64,000 nucleotides of DNA. It comes from VGKP01 sp964647695 (GTDB taxonomy: Archaea > Nanobdellota > Nanobdellia > Pacearchaeales > GW2011-AR1). Shown one piece after another: positions 49,823 through 58,801 of this stretch (positions are counted from its first letter, which is position 1; each line of letters begins with the position of its first letter). Below the pieces are notes generated by a model, which made no database searches, was not told the DNA's origin, and saw only the letters and a program-made list of their open reading frames with translations. The stretch is from NCBI GenBank assembly GCA_964647695.1, contig CAZYIS010000004.1, forward strand, positions 1 to 64,000, read 5' to 3'. A program made the position numbers and the translations under genes.

Positions 49823-50491
49823 ATGAATAAACAAAACAAATTGTTATATTTTCTATGCCTATCCGTAATAATCTTTCTAAATTTTCATATGGTAAGTGCT
49901 TCCTTTGGAGATGGTGTTACTGATCAGATAAGTACCCTTCAGAATAATTTAACCAATATACAAAAGACTACTGATCAGATAAGAAATGATATTCTACAAC
50001 AAGAATGGACTAATCTAGTTTCAAAAAGTCAGTACATTGGACCAGTCCATAATTTTTTCATTGCTAATCCAGCCCCATTCAAATTATTATTCAACGAACC
50101 CTATTCATTCTCCTTAACTTTCCTTCTAATAGTAATACTCTGGTTTTTCATTTTAATTTTAACCAAAAAAATTACAAAAGAATTCTTCAAAAGTAGTTGG
50201 AAATCCTGGATTTTCGGACTTGCTCTAGCCATGATTCTTGCCTGGGCAACCGTATTAAAATCCGTAGCTTCATTCCTACTGCAGATAGTATTTACCCAAC
50301 AGTATGGATGGATGAGATTACTATTGGCCGTAATATTTTTTATAGCATTAATGCTAATTTATTACCTAGATTCCATGATTGCTAAAAACATAAAAAAATC
50401 CCAAGAAAATAAAGAGAAAGAAGAATTGAAAGAAAAGACTGAAGAAAACTCTGCATTCATAAGAGGAGCTAAAAGAGGATTAAAATCCTAA
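49823..50491 (+). CDS. Multi-pass membrane protein with signal peptide (pair B)
   Basis: ATG at 49823 lies 25 bases after TTTAAAAA and gives 222 residues: signal peptide (LLYFLCLSVIIFLNFHMVSA), an outside coiled coil (STLQNNLTNIQKTTDQIRND), four membrane helices (FLLIVILWFFILILTKKI first) and a charged tail (QENKEKEELKEKTEEN) ending in AKRGLKS. It resembles the convergent gene at 50492 in topology and in the WK.WI...A..LA helix. Function unknown. Confidence 0.75.
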   Translation: MNKQNKLLYFLCLSVIIFLNFHMVSASFGDGVTDQISTLQNNLTNIQKTTDQIRNDILQQEWTNLVSKSQYIGPVHNFFIANPAPFKLLFNEPYSFSLTFLLIVILWFFILILTKKITKEFFKSSWKSWIFGLALAMILAWATVLKSVASFLLQIVFTQQYGWMRLLLAVIFFIALMLIYYLDSMIAKNIKKSQENKEKEELKEKTEENSAFIRGAKRGLKS

Positions 50492-51061
50492 TCAAATTCC
50501 TCGAGATCTAACAGCTAATCTTTCACCAGCCAGTTCATTTGCTTCTCTATCACTCATTTTCCTTATTCTTCTGGTGAAAAATATCAATAGATAACCAATT
50601 ACGGCTGAGATTACCAAAGCAAATACTAATCTAAAGGTTAAAGACCAAGTTCCATTCAAAGCATCGAAGAAACTTCCCAAACCAAAGAAGAATACTGCAA
50701 TTTCTCTTATGGCTCCGGAAGTAGCAATGAGTAATGTAATCACAATAGAAATGACCCAGCTAATTAATTTTTTACTTCCATTGCTAAATACATCAACCAA
50801 TTCATGAATTACCAACAGCATAATTAACCAGCAAAGAATCAAAATAATAAAATCCGCAGTAGTAATCTGTACATCACCTATACCAAAAACAATTTTACTA
50901 ATCTGCTGCAAATTATCCGCAATAACAAAATTATTCTGAAGAGCACTATTAAAACTAGTACTGAAATCCATATTAGTTCCTCCGAAATCTAATTTTGCAC
51001 TAACCATTGAAGAAAATACTAAGACGAACAATGCAAAATAAAAAAATAGACTCTTTTTCAT
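50492..51061 (-). CDS. Multi-pass membrane protein with signal peptide (pair B)
   Basis: The 189-residue protein has a signal peptide (SLFFYFALFVLVFSSMVSA), an outside segment of about 45 residues, four membrane helices (FIILILCWLIMLLVIHELVD, KLISWVISIVITLLIATSG) and a short basic tail with RRIRKMSDREANELAGERL. It is convergent with the gene before it and adjoins it without a gap. The same layout suggests an ancient duplication. Function unknown. Confidence 0.75.
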   Translation of the reverse strand: MKKSLFFYFALFVLVFSSMVSAKLDFGGTNMDFSTSFNSALQNNFVIADNLQQISKIVFGIGDVQITTADFIILILCWLIMLLVIHELVDVFSNGSKKLISWVISIVITLLIATSGAIREIAVFFFGLGSFFDALNGTWSLTFRLVFALVISAVIGYLLIFFTRRIRKMSDREANELAGERLAVRSRGI

Positions 51062-51140
51062 ACCTACACCTATTAATTCACATTTAAATCCTTTTCTCCT
51101 TAATCAAAAGTTTTAAATATCTTAAATTTGCCTAATTTTT

Positions 51141-51494
51141 ATGGCTGATTTAGGAAAAATATTAATTGGAAGCGCAACAGGAATAGCATTAGCAGGTACA
51201 CTTTACTACATGTCCAACAAAGAAATGCCTGCAGTAGAAAGAACAATTAAAGGAGTTGGATCCGCAATAATAACTGCCATTGGAGTTGGAACATATATAA
51301 GATACTCTAGAAATCAAAGAAATAATGCTTCTCCTGGAAATAATGCTGTAGCTCCAGGAGCACAACCTCCGCAAACACCACAACCTCCAAGTAATCCTGT
51401 TTACATAAACGCACCCCAGTTACACGTAGAAGATCATAGACAAGTTCACACTCATCACCATACCCATCATCACTACCCTCCAAATAATCCTTAA
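51141..51494 (+). CDS. Small membrane protein with histidine-rich tail
   Basis: The 117-residue protein has two Gly/Ala-rich hydrophobic segments (ILIGSATGIALAGTLYYMS and GVGSAIITAIGVGTYI), a Pro/Asn/Gln linker and a tail carrying ten His (HVEDHRQVHTHHHTHHHYP). The tail would bind nickel, zinc or copper. Whether it faces in or out is not clear. TTTAAATA lies upstream at a usual distance. Confidence 0.68.
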   Translation: MADLGKILIGSATGIALAGTLYYMSNKEMPAVERTIKGVGSAIITAIGVGTYIRYSRNQRNNASPGNNAVAPGAQPPQTPQPPSNPVYINAPQLHVEDHRQVHTHHHTHHHYPPNNP

Positions 51495-52502
51495 TTAGAA
51501 TAAAGTCTTCTGAGCCGATTGTTTCTTAACTTCATGTAACTTTGCCAGCTGATTATCTATTCTTTCCATGGAGAAATCATGTTCTCTTACCAGAATATCT
51601 TTTATCTTTTCCTCATCCAACTTTGGAAATGCTACTTTCTCTTTACTTACATTAGGTTTCTTAAATATTTCAAATACTTCCTGCCAATTGAAATCAAGTT
51701 TTTCTTCCACTTCCTTGAATATCTGCACAGGATATTTCTTTTGCTGAACAAGAGAAAGAGCTTTCTTAGGACCTATTCCTTTTATTCCTCCGGGATTAAA
51801 ATCAGTCCCTACTAAAACAGCCAAAGATATAAATTGATCACTATCCACATTTAATTGATTTAACACATTCTCATATTCAATCATTTCCGGAGCAATCATT
51901 ACATATCCACTTGGAGTCTTCCTTTTTCTTGATAGGGTTAGATTTTGAATAAGTCTTGTTGCCCCCACTGCCAGTGCATCATAATCCTGAGATCCAACCG
52001 CATAGGCCTGTCCATTCTTAACCAACTCAGCACATTGCATCTCTCCCTCTCCAGGAGCCTGCACAACAGGAATTCCCATGGCAATTAATAATTCCTTACT
52101 CTCTTCAATCATTTCTTTTGTTAATTTTGTAAACCCTCTAGCATATTTACCCATGGCTGCAACATCTTCATCATCCTTTGCCTGTTCATACTTTTCTTTA
52201 GCCATATCTTTTGCTTCTTGTCTAAGTTCATGGGTCTTGCTCTTAAGTGGATGATATTCCCCATCGAAAACATAGATTAATTTTATTCCCTCAGCCATAA
52301 GAGCAATATTTCTATAGAATAATCCCGATAGATGGGAAGTTACTCTTTTCTTTTCATCCATCAACGGAGTTCCATCCATTTGTCTTATGCTACTAAGAAA
52401 TTGATAAAGTGCATTGAACGCATCTACAGCGATTACCTTTCCCTTTAATTCTGGAAATGTAACTTCTTTTCTTACAACTATATCTCCTATTTGTAATCCC
52501 AT
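51495..52502 (-). CDS. fen: Flap endonuclease FEN1
   Basis: The 335-residue nuclease has the N and I domains: VIAVDAFNALYQFLS, IYVFDGEYHPLKSKT, APGEGEMQCAELVK (catalytic acids), AVGSQDYDAL and the helix-hairpin-helix GTDFNPGGIKGIGPKKAL. It cuts 5' flaps in lagging-strand synthesis and repair. The C-terminus QSAQKTLF is a plausible PCNA contact, though short. It lies near the DNA polymerase gene, on the opposite strand. Confidence 0.97.
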   Translation of the reverse strand: MGLQIGDIVVRKEVTFPELKGKVIAVDAFNALYQFLSSIRQMDGTPLMDEKKRVTSHLSGLFYRNIALMAEGIKLIYVFDGEYHPLKSKTHELRQEAKDMAKEKYEQAKDDEDVAAMGKYARGFTKLTKEMIEESKELLIAMGIPVVQAPGEGEMQCAELVKNGQAYAVGSQDYDALAVGATRLIQNLTLSRKRKTPSGYVMIAPEMIEYENVLNQLNVDSDQFISLAVLVGTDFNPGGIKGIGPKKALSLVQQKKYPVQIFKEVEEKLDFNWQEVFEIFKKPNVSKEKVAFPKLDEEKIKDILVREHDFSMERIDNQLAKLHEVKKQSAQKTLF

Positions 52503-52532
52503 ATTTAGTAATAGAAATATAAAGTTAAATAG

Positions 52533-53141
52533 TTATCTAAAAGAATTAAAAAATGTATTATTTTCCAATTTATTAGGGAAAAATAATCTTAAAGAATCTC
52601 TATCTGCTGGTCTAAATCTCTTATCTTCTTCTCTTTTACCAAGATTTTCTGCATCGATATGAGGATATTCGAATCTAACAGGCTTAAAACCATAGGAAAC
52701 AATATCTTCTTCTAACATCTGAGATTTAGGTTGATAATAATGCAATGTATTCTGTGATCCAGAAGAAAATAAATTTTCCGTAGGACTCAACATTATAGTA
52801 GAAGCAATCTCTGCAGATGAATAATGACCTAAACTTAAATCAAAAGCACTCTTAAATTGATTTTTTCTTGAACCGCTTCTGAAGAAGGTTTTTCCGTCCT
52901 TTAATAATAGAACCCTATTTTTTTCCTTAGAAGATAATAACTCTCTCTTTACATTACCTGCCTGGGCACCGGAAACCGCATCATAAAGTAAAACTAATGC
53001 TCCTTGATTTCTATCTCCAAATAAGAATAGGCCTCCGAAATTATCCAAGGGTACATATTGATTACTAAGAGGAATATTTCTAGCCTTGAATTGATCGCTA
53101 ACATACTCAATCATTCTCTCTTTAACTTCTGGTTTTACCAT
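52533..53141 (-). CDS. Unknown soluble protein
   Basis: This 202-residue protein is read from ATG at 53141 since TTTAAATA lies 25 bases upstream; a TTG 18 bases earlier is less likely. It has a helix at the start (VKPEVKERMIEYVSDQFKA), then GGLFLFGDRNQGALVLLYDA, and an end rich in Arg/Asp. The middle has ALVLLYDAVSGAQAGNVKRE. No family recognised. It is divergent from the gene at 53232. Confidence 0.65.
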   Translation of the reverse strand: MVKPEVKERMIEYVSDQFKARNIPLSNQYVPLDNFGGLFLFGDRNQGALVLLYDAVSGAQAGNVKRELLSSKEKNRVLLLKDGKTFFRSGSRKNQFKSAFDLSLGHYSSAEIASTIMLSPTENLFSSGSQNTLHYYQPKSQMLEEDIVSYGFKPVRFEYPHIDAENLGKREEDKRFRPADRDSLRLFFPNKLENNTFFNSFR

Positions 53142-53175
53142 AAAATACCCTATTTTCAAACATATTTAAACCTTT

Positions 53176-53201
53176 CTATATAGTTACTACTATATAGTAA
53201 C
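53176..53201. promoter_or_regulatory. Paired repeat CTATATAGTTAC / CTATATAGTAAC
   Basis: Two 12-base units lie 14 bases apart; the central part GTTACTA-CTATA-TAGTAAC (53183-53201) is also a perfect 7+7 inverted repeat. It sits between two divergent TATA boxes. An exact copy of the first unit lies at 26075, upstream of another small membrane-anchored protein gene. Confidence 0.5.
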
Positions 53202-53231
53202 ATTTATATATCAAATACGCATATTAATAAT

Positions 53232-53876
53232 ATGAAAAAAGCATTAATTTTAGCTCCAATTATTGCAGGAGCATTAGGTTTTGCCCATATGGGTGGACTT
53301 GAAACTGAATTAGCAAGAGCACCCTATGTTAGACAGTCATTAGAAAATATAGGTTTACGTCAAGATAGATACAGTTCTATGTCTCCCGAAGAACTAGTAT
53401 CGAATGTTAAAGATTGGAATCAAGCCGAAGATTATTTGATGAAACACTTTAGTTATAGTTTAGACGATTTAGGTTATCCTAAAAGCAGCTATGGAAATAT
53501 AAATGAAATTCATTCTGCTAAAAAAGGTAATTGTTCTGTTGGTGCAACAATGGCTTCAATGCTAATAAATAGAACTGATAATTACGAAGGATATGTTTTA
53601 ACATTAGATAAAAGAAAATGGTTACCGAAAATCAAAGGAGTAATGAACAATCATGAAATTTGCATTGTGAGAGATAAAAAGACTGAAAAATATGGTTCAT
53701 TGGGAATAAATAAAAAAGATTGTATTGCCCCAATTTATGATTCAAAGGAAAAAGTATTAGCAAAAATAAATACTTCTTTTTTAGGAATGTTTGATATAAA
53801 AGAATCATTGGAAACAAGAACAAGAGTTTATGGACCTGACTTTAAAGGATATAAAATAATCGGAGTTATCAAATAA
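53232..53876 (+). CDS. Exported protein, possible transglutaminase-like cysteine peptidase
   Basis: The 214-residue protein has a short hydrophobic N-terminus (ALILAPIIAGALGF) that may be a signal. In the mature part KKGNCSVGATMASMLIN, then NNHEICIVRD and SLGINKK, place Cys, His and a polar residue in the order of the transglutaminase/papain-like superfamily. The N-terminal half is helical (ELVSNVKDWNQAEDYLMKHF). If active, it would act on extracellular proteins. This is a motif-level call. Confidence 0.55.
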   Translation: MKKALILAPIIAGALGFAHMGGLETELARAPYVRQSLENIGLRQDRYSSMSPEELVSNVKDWNQAEDYLMKHFSYSLDDLGYPKSSYGNINEIHSAKKGNCSVGATMASMLINRTDNYEGYVLTLDKRKWLPKIKGVMNNHEICIVRDKKTEKYGSLGINKKDCIAPIYDSKEKVLAKINTSFLGMFDIKESLETRTRVYGPDFKGYKIIGVIK

Positions 53877-53910
53877 TCAAACTTATATAACCTCTGTTCT
53901 TTAAATAATT

Positions 53911-56244
53911 ATGAAAGGATTCATTGTAGATGCAGATTATGAGAATATTGAAGGTAAAACTATAATTCAATTATTCGGAAGACTGGAAAATGGCCAATCC
54001 TTCGTTTCTCTGCATAATCTTGTTCCCTATTTGTTCATAACCAAAGCCGATGAAAAGAAAGCAAAAAAACTTTTAACAAAATATGAAGTTGAACCTACTA
54101 ATCTAACAAATTTTAAAGGTGAGAAAGTAATAAAAATATCTGCCGAAAATCAAACCGAACTTAATAAGCTACCCTCATTATTACACGATGAAGAAATAGA
54201 CACCTATGAAGCCGATATCAAACCAGTTCAGAGATTTTTGATGGATAATAACATTCTCTCGGCTCTGGAGATAGAAGGAGATTACTCTTCATCCGAATTG
54301 ATAGATAGAGTATACAAAAACGCTTCAATAAAATCAACCGAATTCAATCCTAAACTGAAAACCGTTTCCATCGACATTGAAACCGATAAAACTGCCGATA
54401 AATTATACTGTATAGGAGTTTATTCTGAAAATTATCAAAAAAACTTTATAGTTTCGAAAGAAAAACTGAAAAATGCAGTTTCCTGCAAAGATGAATCTGA
54501 TTGTTTAGAAAAATTCAAAGCCGAATTGCTAAAACTAGATCCAGATATTATAACTGGATGGAACATGATTGACTTTGATCTTAATTTTCTAAAAAATGCT
54601 TTCAAAAAACATAAAATTCAATTCAATATTGGAAGAACCAATGCCGAAGCATCCGTTAGAATAGAAGGTAATTTCTTTAGATCATCCAGTGCCAATGTTC
54701 CAGGGCGCCAGGTGCTAGATGCGCTTAATATGATCCGTGATCCTTTCATAAAAGAAGCCCCTTCGATTAAAAAAGCAGAATTTGAATCCTATACCCTGGA
54801 AGATGTTGCCCAGGCAATACTCAAAACAGGAAAACTATTGAAAGGAAAAGGAAGACACAACGAAATATCTGAATTATTTGAAAATGATCAACAAAAACTA
54901 GTGGATTACAATCTGGTAGACTGCCAATTGGCCTATGATATACTAAAAGAAACAAAGATGGTTGAACTGGCCATAGAAAGATCCCAACTAACGGGAATCC
55001 AACTGGATAAAATAACTGCATCCATCATCGCCTTCGATTCATTATATATAAGAGAAGCAAGAAAAAAGAATCTTGTATCTCCCACAACTCATTTTACAAA
55101 TAAAGAAAACAAAGTCATCGGAGGCTATGTCAAACTTCCCGAAGCAGGCATATTCAATAATGTAATTGTTCTTGACTTCAAATCACTTTATCCTTCAATT
55201 TTAACAACTTTCAACATAGATCCATCTTCATTCCTAGAAAAAGCAGAAAAAGGAGCAATAAAATCACCCAATGGTGCCTACTTTAGAAACCAGGACGGAA
55301 TTCTTCCAGAAATAATTAAAAAATTACATTTTGCCCGAGAGAAAGCAAAATCTGAGAAGAGAGAATTATCCAACTATGCCATTAAAATTATCATGAACAG
55401 CTTCTGGGGAGTTTTAGCCTCACCTAATTGTAGATATTTCAATTACGACATGGCTTCTTCAATTACCAACTTTGCTCGTTTCATTATTCAAAACACTGCC
55501 GAACAAATTGAATCCAAGTTCAAGAAGAAGGTAATCTATCAAGATACGGATAGCTGTTTCATCGCCACCAATGAAAAAGCAGAAAAAGCAAACATTCTTG
55601 GAAAAGAAATTCAAGATTATATTAATAATTATTATAAGAAATATGTTAAAGATAATTTCAATAGAGAATCCTACCTAGAACTTCAATTTGAAAAACAATA
55701 TCTTTCCATGATGTTCCCCAGCACCAGAATGAAAAAAGATGAAGAATCCAAAGCTGCAAAGAAGAGATATGCAGGTCTAAAAATAATTAATGGAAAAGAA
55801 GAACTTGAAATAGTGGGCCTTGAAGCCATAAGAGGAGACTGGACTGAAGCAGCTCAAGATTTCCAAAGAGAATTACTAATGAAAACATTCCACAATGAGC
55901 CCATAGATAAATTCATCAAAGAATATATTAAAAAAATAAATGAAGGAAAACTAGATTCTCTTTTGGTCTATAAAAAATCCATAAGAAAAGACCTTTCCGA
56001 ATACACCAAAACCACCCCTCCCCACGTAAAAGCCGCAAGAAAACTAGATGTTCTTGAAGGAAATATCATAAAATATTACATTACCACTGATGGCCCAGAA
56101 CCCATCCAAAAACTCAAACACAAACTAGATTATGAACATTATATAGAAAAACAAATTCTCCCAATAGCAAACCAAGTTCTAGCTCTTCTAGGTAAAACCT
56201 TTGATGACATTGTTAAAGGCAGTAAACAGAAAAAGTTATTCTAA
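53911..56244 (+). CDS. polB: DNA polymerase family B
   Basis: The 777-residue polymerase has exonuclease motifs SIDIETD, GWNMIDFDLNF and YNLVDCQLAYD, and polymerase motifs A (DFKSLYPSI), B (KIIMNSFWGVLASP) and C (YQDTDSCF). Most family B enzymes have YGDTDS at motif C; the Gly is Gln here, leaving both catalytic Asp intact. Motif KxY (KKRYAGL) is present. No intein is seen. It is the replicative type or a repair polymerase; length is close to the usual 770-800. Confidence 0.96.
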   Translation: MKGFIVDADYENIEGKTIIQLFGRLENGQSFVSLHNLVPYLFITKADEKKAKKLLTKYEVEPTNLTNFKGEKVIKISAENQTELNKLPSLLHDEEIDTYEADIKPVQRFLMDNNILSALEIEGDYSSSELIDRVYKNASIKSTEFNPKLKTVSIDIETDKTADKLYCIGVYSENYQKNFIVSKEKLKNAVSCKDESDCLEKFKAELLKLDPDIITGWNMIDFDLNFLKNAFKKHKIQFNIGRTNAEASVRIEGNFFRSSSANVPGRQVLDALNMIRDPFIKEAPSIKKAEFESYTLEDVAQAILKTGKLLKGKGRHNEISELFENDQQKLVDYNLVDCQLAYDILKETKMVELAIERSQLTGIQLDKITASIIAFDSLYIREARKKNLVSPTTHFTNKENKVIGGYVKLPEAGIFNNVIVLDFKSLYPSILTTFNIDPSSFLEKAEKGAIKSPNGAYFRNQDGILPEIIKKLHFAREKAKSEKRELSNYAIKIIMNSFWGVLASPNCRYFNYDMASSITNFARFIIQNTAEQIESKFKKKVIYQDTDSCFIATNEKAEKANILGKEIQDYINNYYKKYVKDNFNRESYLELQFEKQYLSMMFPSTRMKKDEESKAAKKRYAGLKIINGKEELEIVGLEAIRGDWTEAAQDFQRELLMKTFHNEPIDKFIKEYIKKINEGKLDSLLVYKKSIRKDLSEYTKTTPPHVKAARKLDVLEGNIIKYYITTDGPEPIQKLKHKLDYEHYIEKQILPIANQVLALLGKTFDDIVKGSKQKKLF

Positions 56245-56694
56245 AGGATTAGTTTTAGAAAAAAAAGTCAATGCCTTAGTAAAATCAGGTGAAATAAGAT
56301 TATAATCGAAATCAAAATTATATGCTTGAGCTATTTCAAATGCGCCCGCTTCAAATCTCGTTTGTAAATCTTCAAATTCATAAAGTAGTCTCATTGTTGA
56401 TTCTTCCTCAGGATCAAGATAAGTAATATCTGAACTAGATACATTGACAAAATTACCGCCTAATTCAATAATCTCTTCTAATTTTCCGGATGCAAAAAAA
56501 TCAGCCGTTTGATTTTCTCTAGCGATTAAATCTTCTTCATCAACCAGCCTAGGATATTCGAAAACTTCCTCATGAGGATTACCAAAAAAATCAGCAGACC
56601 TAATCAACTCAGGATCAGGATCAGTTTCATAATTTATAGAAGGTCTTAGGCTTCCAGTTATTTTCAATCCTAATTCGAGGGTTTGTTCTACCAT
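56236..56694 (-). CDS. Small acidic unknown protein
   Basis: The 152-residue protein is acidic with helical segments (LIARENQTADFFASGKLEEI, RLLYEFEDLQTRFEAGAFEI). No signal, Cys or known motif. Its end overlaps the polB gene by 9 bases on the other strand. Function unknown. Confidence 0.65.
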   Translation of the reverse strand: MVEQTLELGLKITGSLRPSINYETDPDPELIRSADFFGNPHEEVFEYPRLVDEEDLIARENQTADFFASGKLEEIIELGGNFVNVSSSDITYLDPEEESTMRLLYEFEDLQTRFEAGAFEIAQAYNFDFDYNLISPDFTKALTFFSKTNPLE

Positions 56695-56760
56695 TTTATT
56701 GTACTATCACCTCAAAATTTAATTCCCAACCCTATTTTTAAAGATTTATATGTTATAAAA

Positions 56761-57096
56761 TTAATTCAATACATTCAAACGAGCCATATAATTTGAACGT
56801 AATGCTGCTATTCTCTTCAATCCAGGCAAAGGATGTTTTAGTTCAGTTATATGATCGCTAATTTCTTTTAAATCGACTCTTATATTATAATGCTCTTCCA
56901 ATTGCTGTCTTGCATTTGGAGTCTTTCTAAAATAATCGACTGAAGCAGCTACAACATCCAAATGATGATCTACATGTTCCCTATTATTATCACTCAATAC
57001 CACATCAGCAGCACCTACAAATGAGGTCAAACTACGGCTATAGAAATGTCTAGCAGTTTTCAATAATATCGGATTAACTACTTTTTTATTAGTCAT
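56761..57096 (-). CDS. Small helical unknown protein
   Basis: The 111-residue protein is helical with several His (NREHVDHHLDVVAASVDYF, EEHYNIRVDLKEISDHITEL). No family recognised. TTTAAATA-like sequence lies upstream on the minus strand. Function unknown. Confidence 0.62.
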   Translation of the reverse strand: MTNKKVVNPILLKTARHFYSRSLTSFVGAADVVLSDNNREHVDHHLDVVAASVDYFRKTPNARQQLEEHYNIRVDLKEISDHITELKHPLPGLKRIAALRSNYMARLNVLN

Positions 57097-57151
57097 GGAA
57101 ATTTATTATAGAAATTCTATTTAAAAACATATCTATTGAATTAATTTAGAA

Positions 57152-57457
57152 TTATGCTGTCCTTGGAAATTTCTGAAAATAATCAAATACCCAACTAAAT
57201 GATGGTGCTATTCTATAGGCTGGATTTTGTTCTCCTTTTAGTGCTCTTATTTCCTCTTCAGAAGGTTCATGGATTAAAGGCAATTCACTGAACACTTCAC
57301 TCCTATAGCCACAAGGACACTGTTTTAGCACCAATCCCTTACTTCCTTCTTCCTCCATATCCCAATCTTGAGTAACTTCAACCAATTTAGAATCCTTTCC
57401 TCTACCCAAACAATCAGGGCAACTCTCTTCTAATAATGTACCGTTTAGTGTTGGCAT
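57152..57457 (-). CDS. Small zinc-ribbon-like protein
   Basis: The 101-residue protein has two Cys pairs, CPDCLG (N-terminal third) and CPCG (middle), that could bind one zinc, and an acidic region EEGSKGLVLKQ between them. The end (FSWVFDYFQKFPRTA) is aromatic. Possibly a nucleic-acid or protein adaptor; no family assigned. Confidence 0.62.
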   Translation of the reverse strand: MPTLNGTLLEESCPDCLGRGKDSKLVEVTQDWDMEEEGSKGLVLKQCPCGYRSEVFSELPLIHEPSEEEIRALKGEQNPAYRIAPSFSWVFDYFQKFPRTA

Positions 57458-57554
57458 GTTTTTTTATCTCCTAATTATACTAATTCTGGTTTCTACTTAA
57501 GTTTTGGCCCTATGGAATATATATCTCCCTATTGAGATATAGTCCACTATTGAA

Positions 57555-58700
57555 TTAGAAATTTTGCGTAGCTCTGAAGAATTTTTTTGGAGAAGTTTGA
57601 TTATTCAAAGTAAGAGATGTTTGATTTGTTCCTGCAGTTCCAGAAAAGTTAGTAACGCTCTGCCATGAACTTAAATTTGTAGATGAATAAATTGAATAAG
57701 GATTCCCATCAAAAGTATTTAAATTCAATTGCACATTATTTCCAGATCTAGTTATTTTATTAATTTTAAAATCTTTTTTTATATATTCAGATAGAGCTAA
57801 TTTCTTATTTCTATTCTTATCGAATAATCCCCAATAGGCTCCGACTCCTCCTTCACCCTTCCAAGACTCATCAAAAGCTTCAAAGAAAAAATAATCAATT
57901 CCATTTTGTCTTGCTCTGGTTTCAAATTCATCCAAAAATCTTTTTTGATTTGCAATGCTAGGAACTGCAGCATAGTTTGCAGGACCTTGGGAAGGCCAAC
58001 CCGTTTCTCCTATCACCACTTGCTTTGAAGGATACTTTGCTTTAATCTGATTATATCTATCAATGACATGGGTTACTGCATTGTCAATGGATAAATTAGG
58101 AGTCCAATAAGGACTTTCCCAATAGGGATGTACACCCATTAGAATATAATCCACTACAGATACCAATGAAGCAGAAGAATCATAATTCCATATGTGCCAA
58201 GGTTCAAATGTGCTTACCGGGAGCGATGTTTTTGCTTTGAGCTGATTAATATAACCTATAAGCGCAGATTGGGTTTGATCTCCTCTGAGCAAAGTTTCAT
58301 TTCCCACAATAAATCCTTTGGTTCTAGCATAGTTTTGATTTGCGACGCTAATTAATCCATTTACCTGAGAAGTGTTTGCCGTTGCATCCGTACTTATCCA
58401 TGCACAAGGATAAACATTCATACCTTCTTCATTACAAATTCTAGGAATCAGAGAAAGATTATTTTCAGTTCCATAGGTTCTTAACTTTCCAGTATAATTC
58501 TTAAGCAGTTGTATATCCGATCTCATTTGTGCCTCAGTTGGATAACTATTTCCCGGACTTTGTCCGTCTCTAAAAGGACCATAGCACATGCCCCTCAAAG
58601 GCTCAAATTCTCCTCCAGACAATGCAAAAGCTTCAGGAACAAATATACTAGCAGCACTTCCAGCAATTACTTTCTTTAAAAAATTTCTTCTACTTTCCAT
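57555..58700 (-). CDS. Tat-exported GH17-like glycoside hydrolase
   Basis: The 381-residue protein has a Tat signal: SRRNFLKKVIAGSAASIF. The barrel carries GH17 features, MCYGPFRDGQSPG at the start, GNE (acid/base Glu in FIVGNETLLRG) and GETGWPS (nucleophile Glu), so it should cleave beta-1,3-glucans or related sugars. The C-terminal 60 residues (YSSTNLSSWQSVTNFSGTAG ... SPKKFFRATQNF) match the Ser/Thr-rich, FYR-ending tail common in Verrucomicrobia and Planctomycetes exported proteins. Codon use looks like its neighbours, but the tail suggests a bacterial source. Confidence 0.88.
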   Translation of the reverse strand: MESRRNFLKKVIAGSAASIFVPEAFALSGGEFEPLRGMCYGPFRDGQSPGNSYPTEAQMRSDIQLLKNYTGKLRTYGTENNLSLIPRICNEEGMNVYPCAWISTDATANTSQVNGLISVANQNYARTKGFIVGNETLLRGDQTQSALIGYINQLKAKTSLPVSTFEPWHIWNYDSSASLVSVVDYILMGVHPYWESPYWTPNLSIDNAVTHVIDRYNQIKAKYPSKQVVIGETGWPSQGPANYAAVPSIANQKRFLDEFETRARQNGIDYFFFEAFDESWKGEGGVGAYWGLFDKNRNKKLALSEYIKKDFKINKITRSGNNVQLNLNTFDGNPYSIYSSTNLSSWQSVTNFSGTAGTNQTSLTLNNQTSPKKFFRATQNF

Positions 58701-58801
58701 GCTAACTAAAATAAAAATAAGATTAAGAAAGATGCCAATATATTAAATATACGAATATATTGTTAATTCGTTTAATAGTAATTAAGAGCCCTTTTGAAAA
58801 T

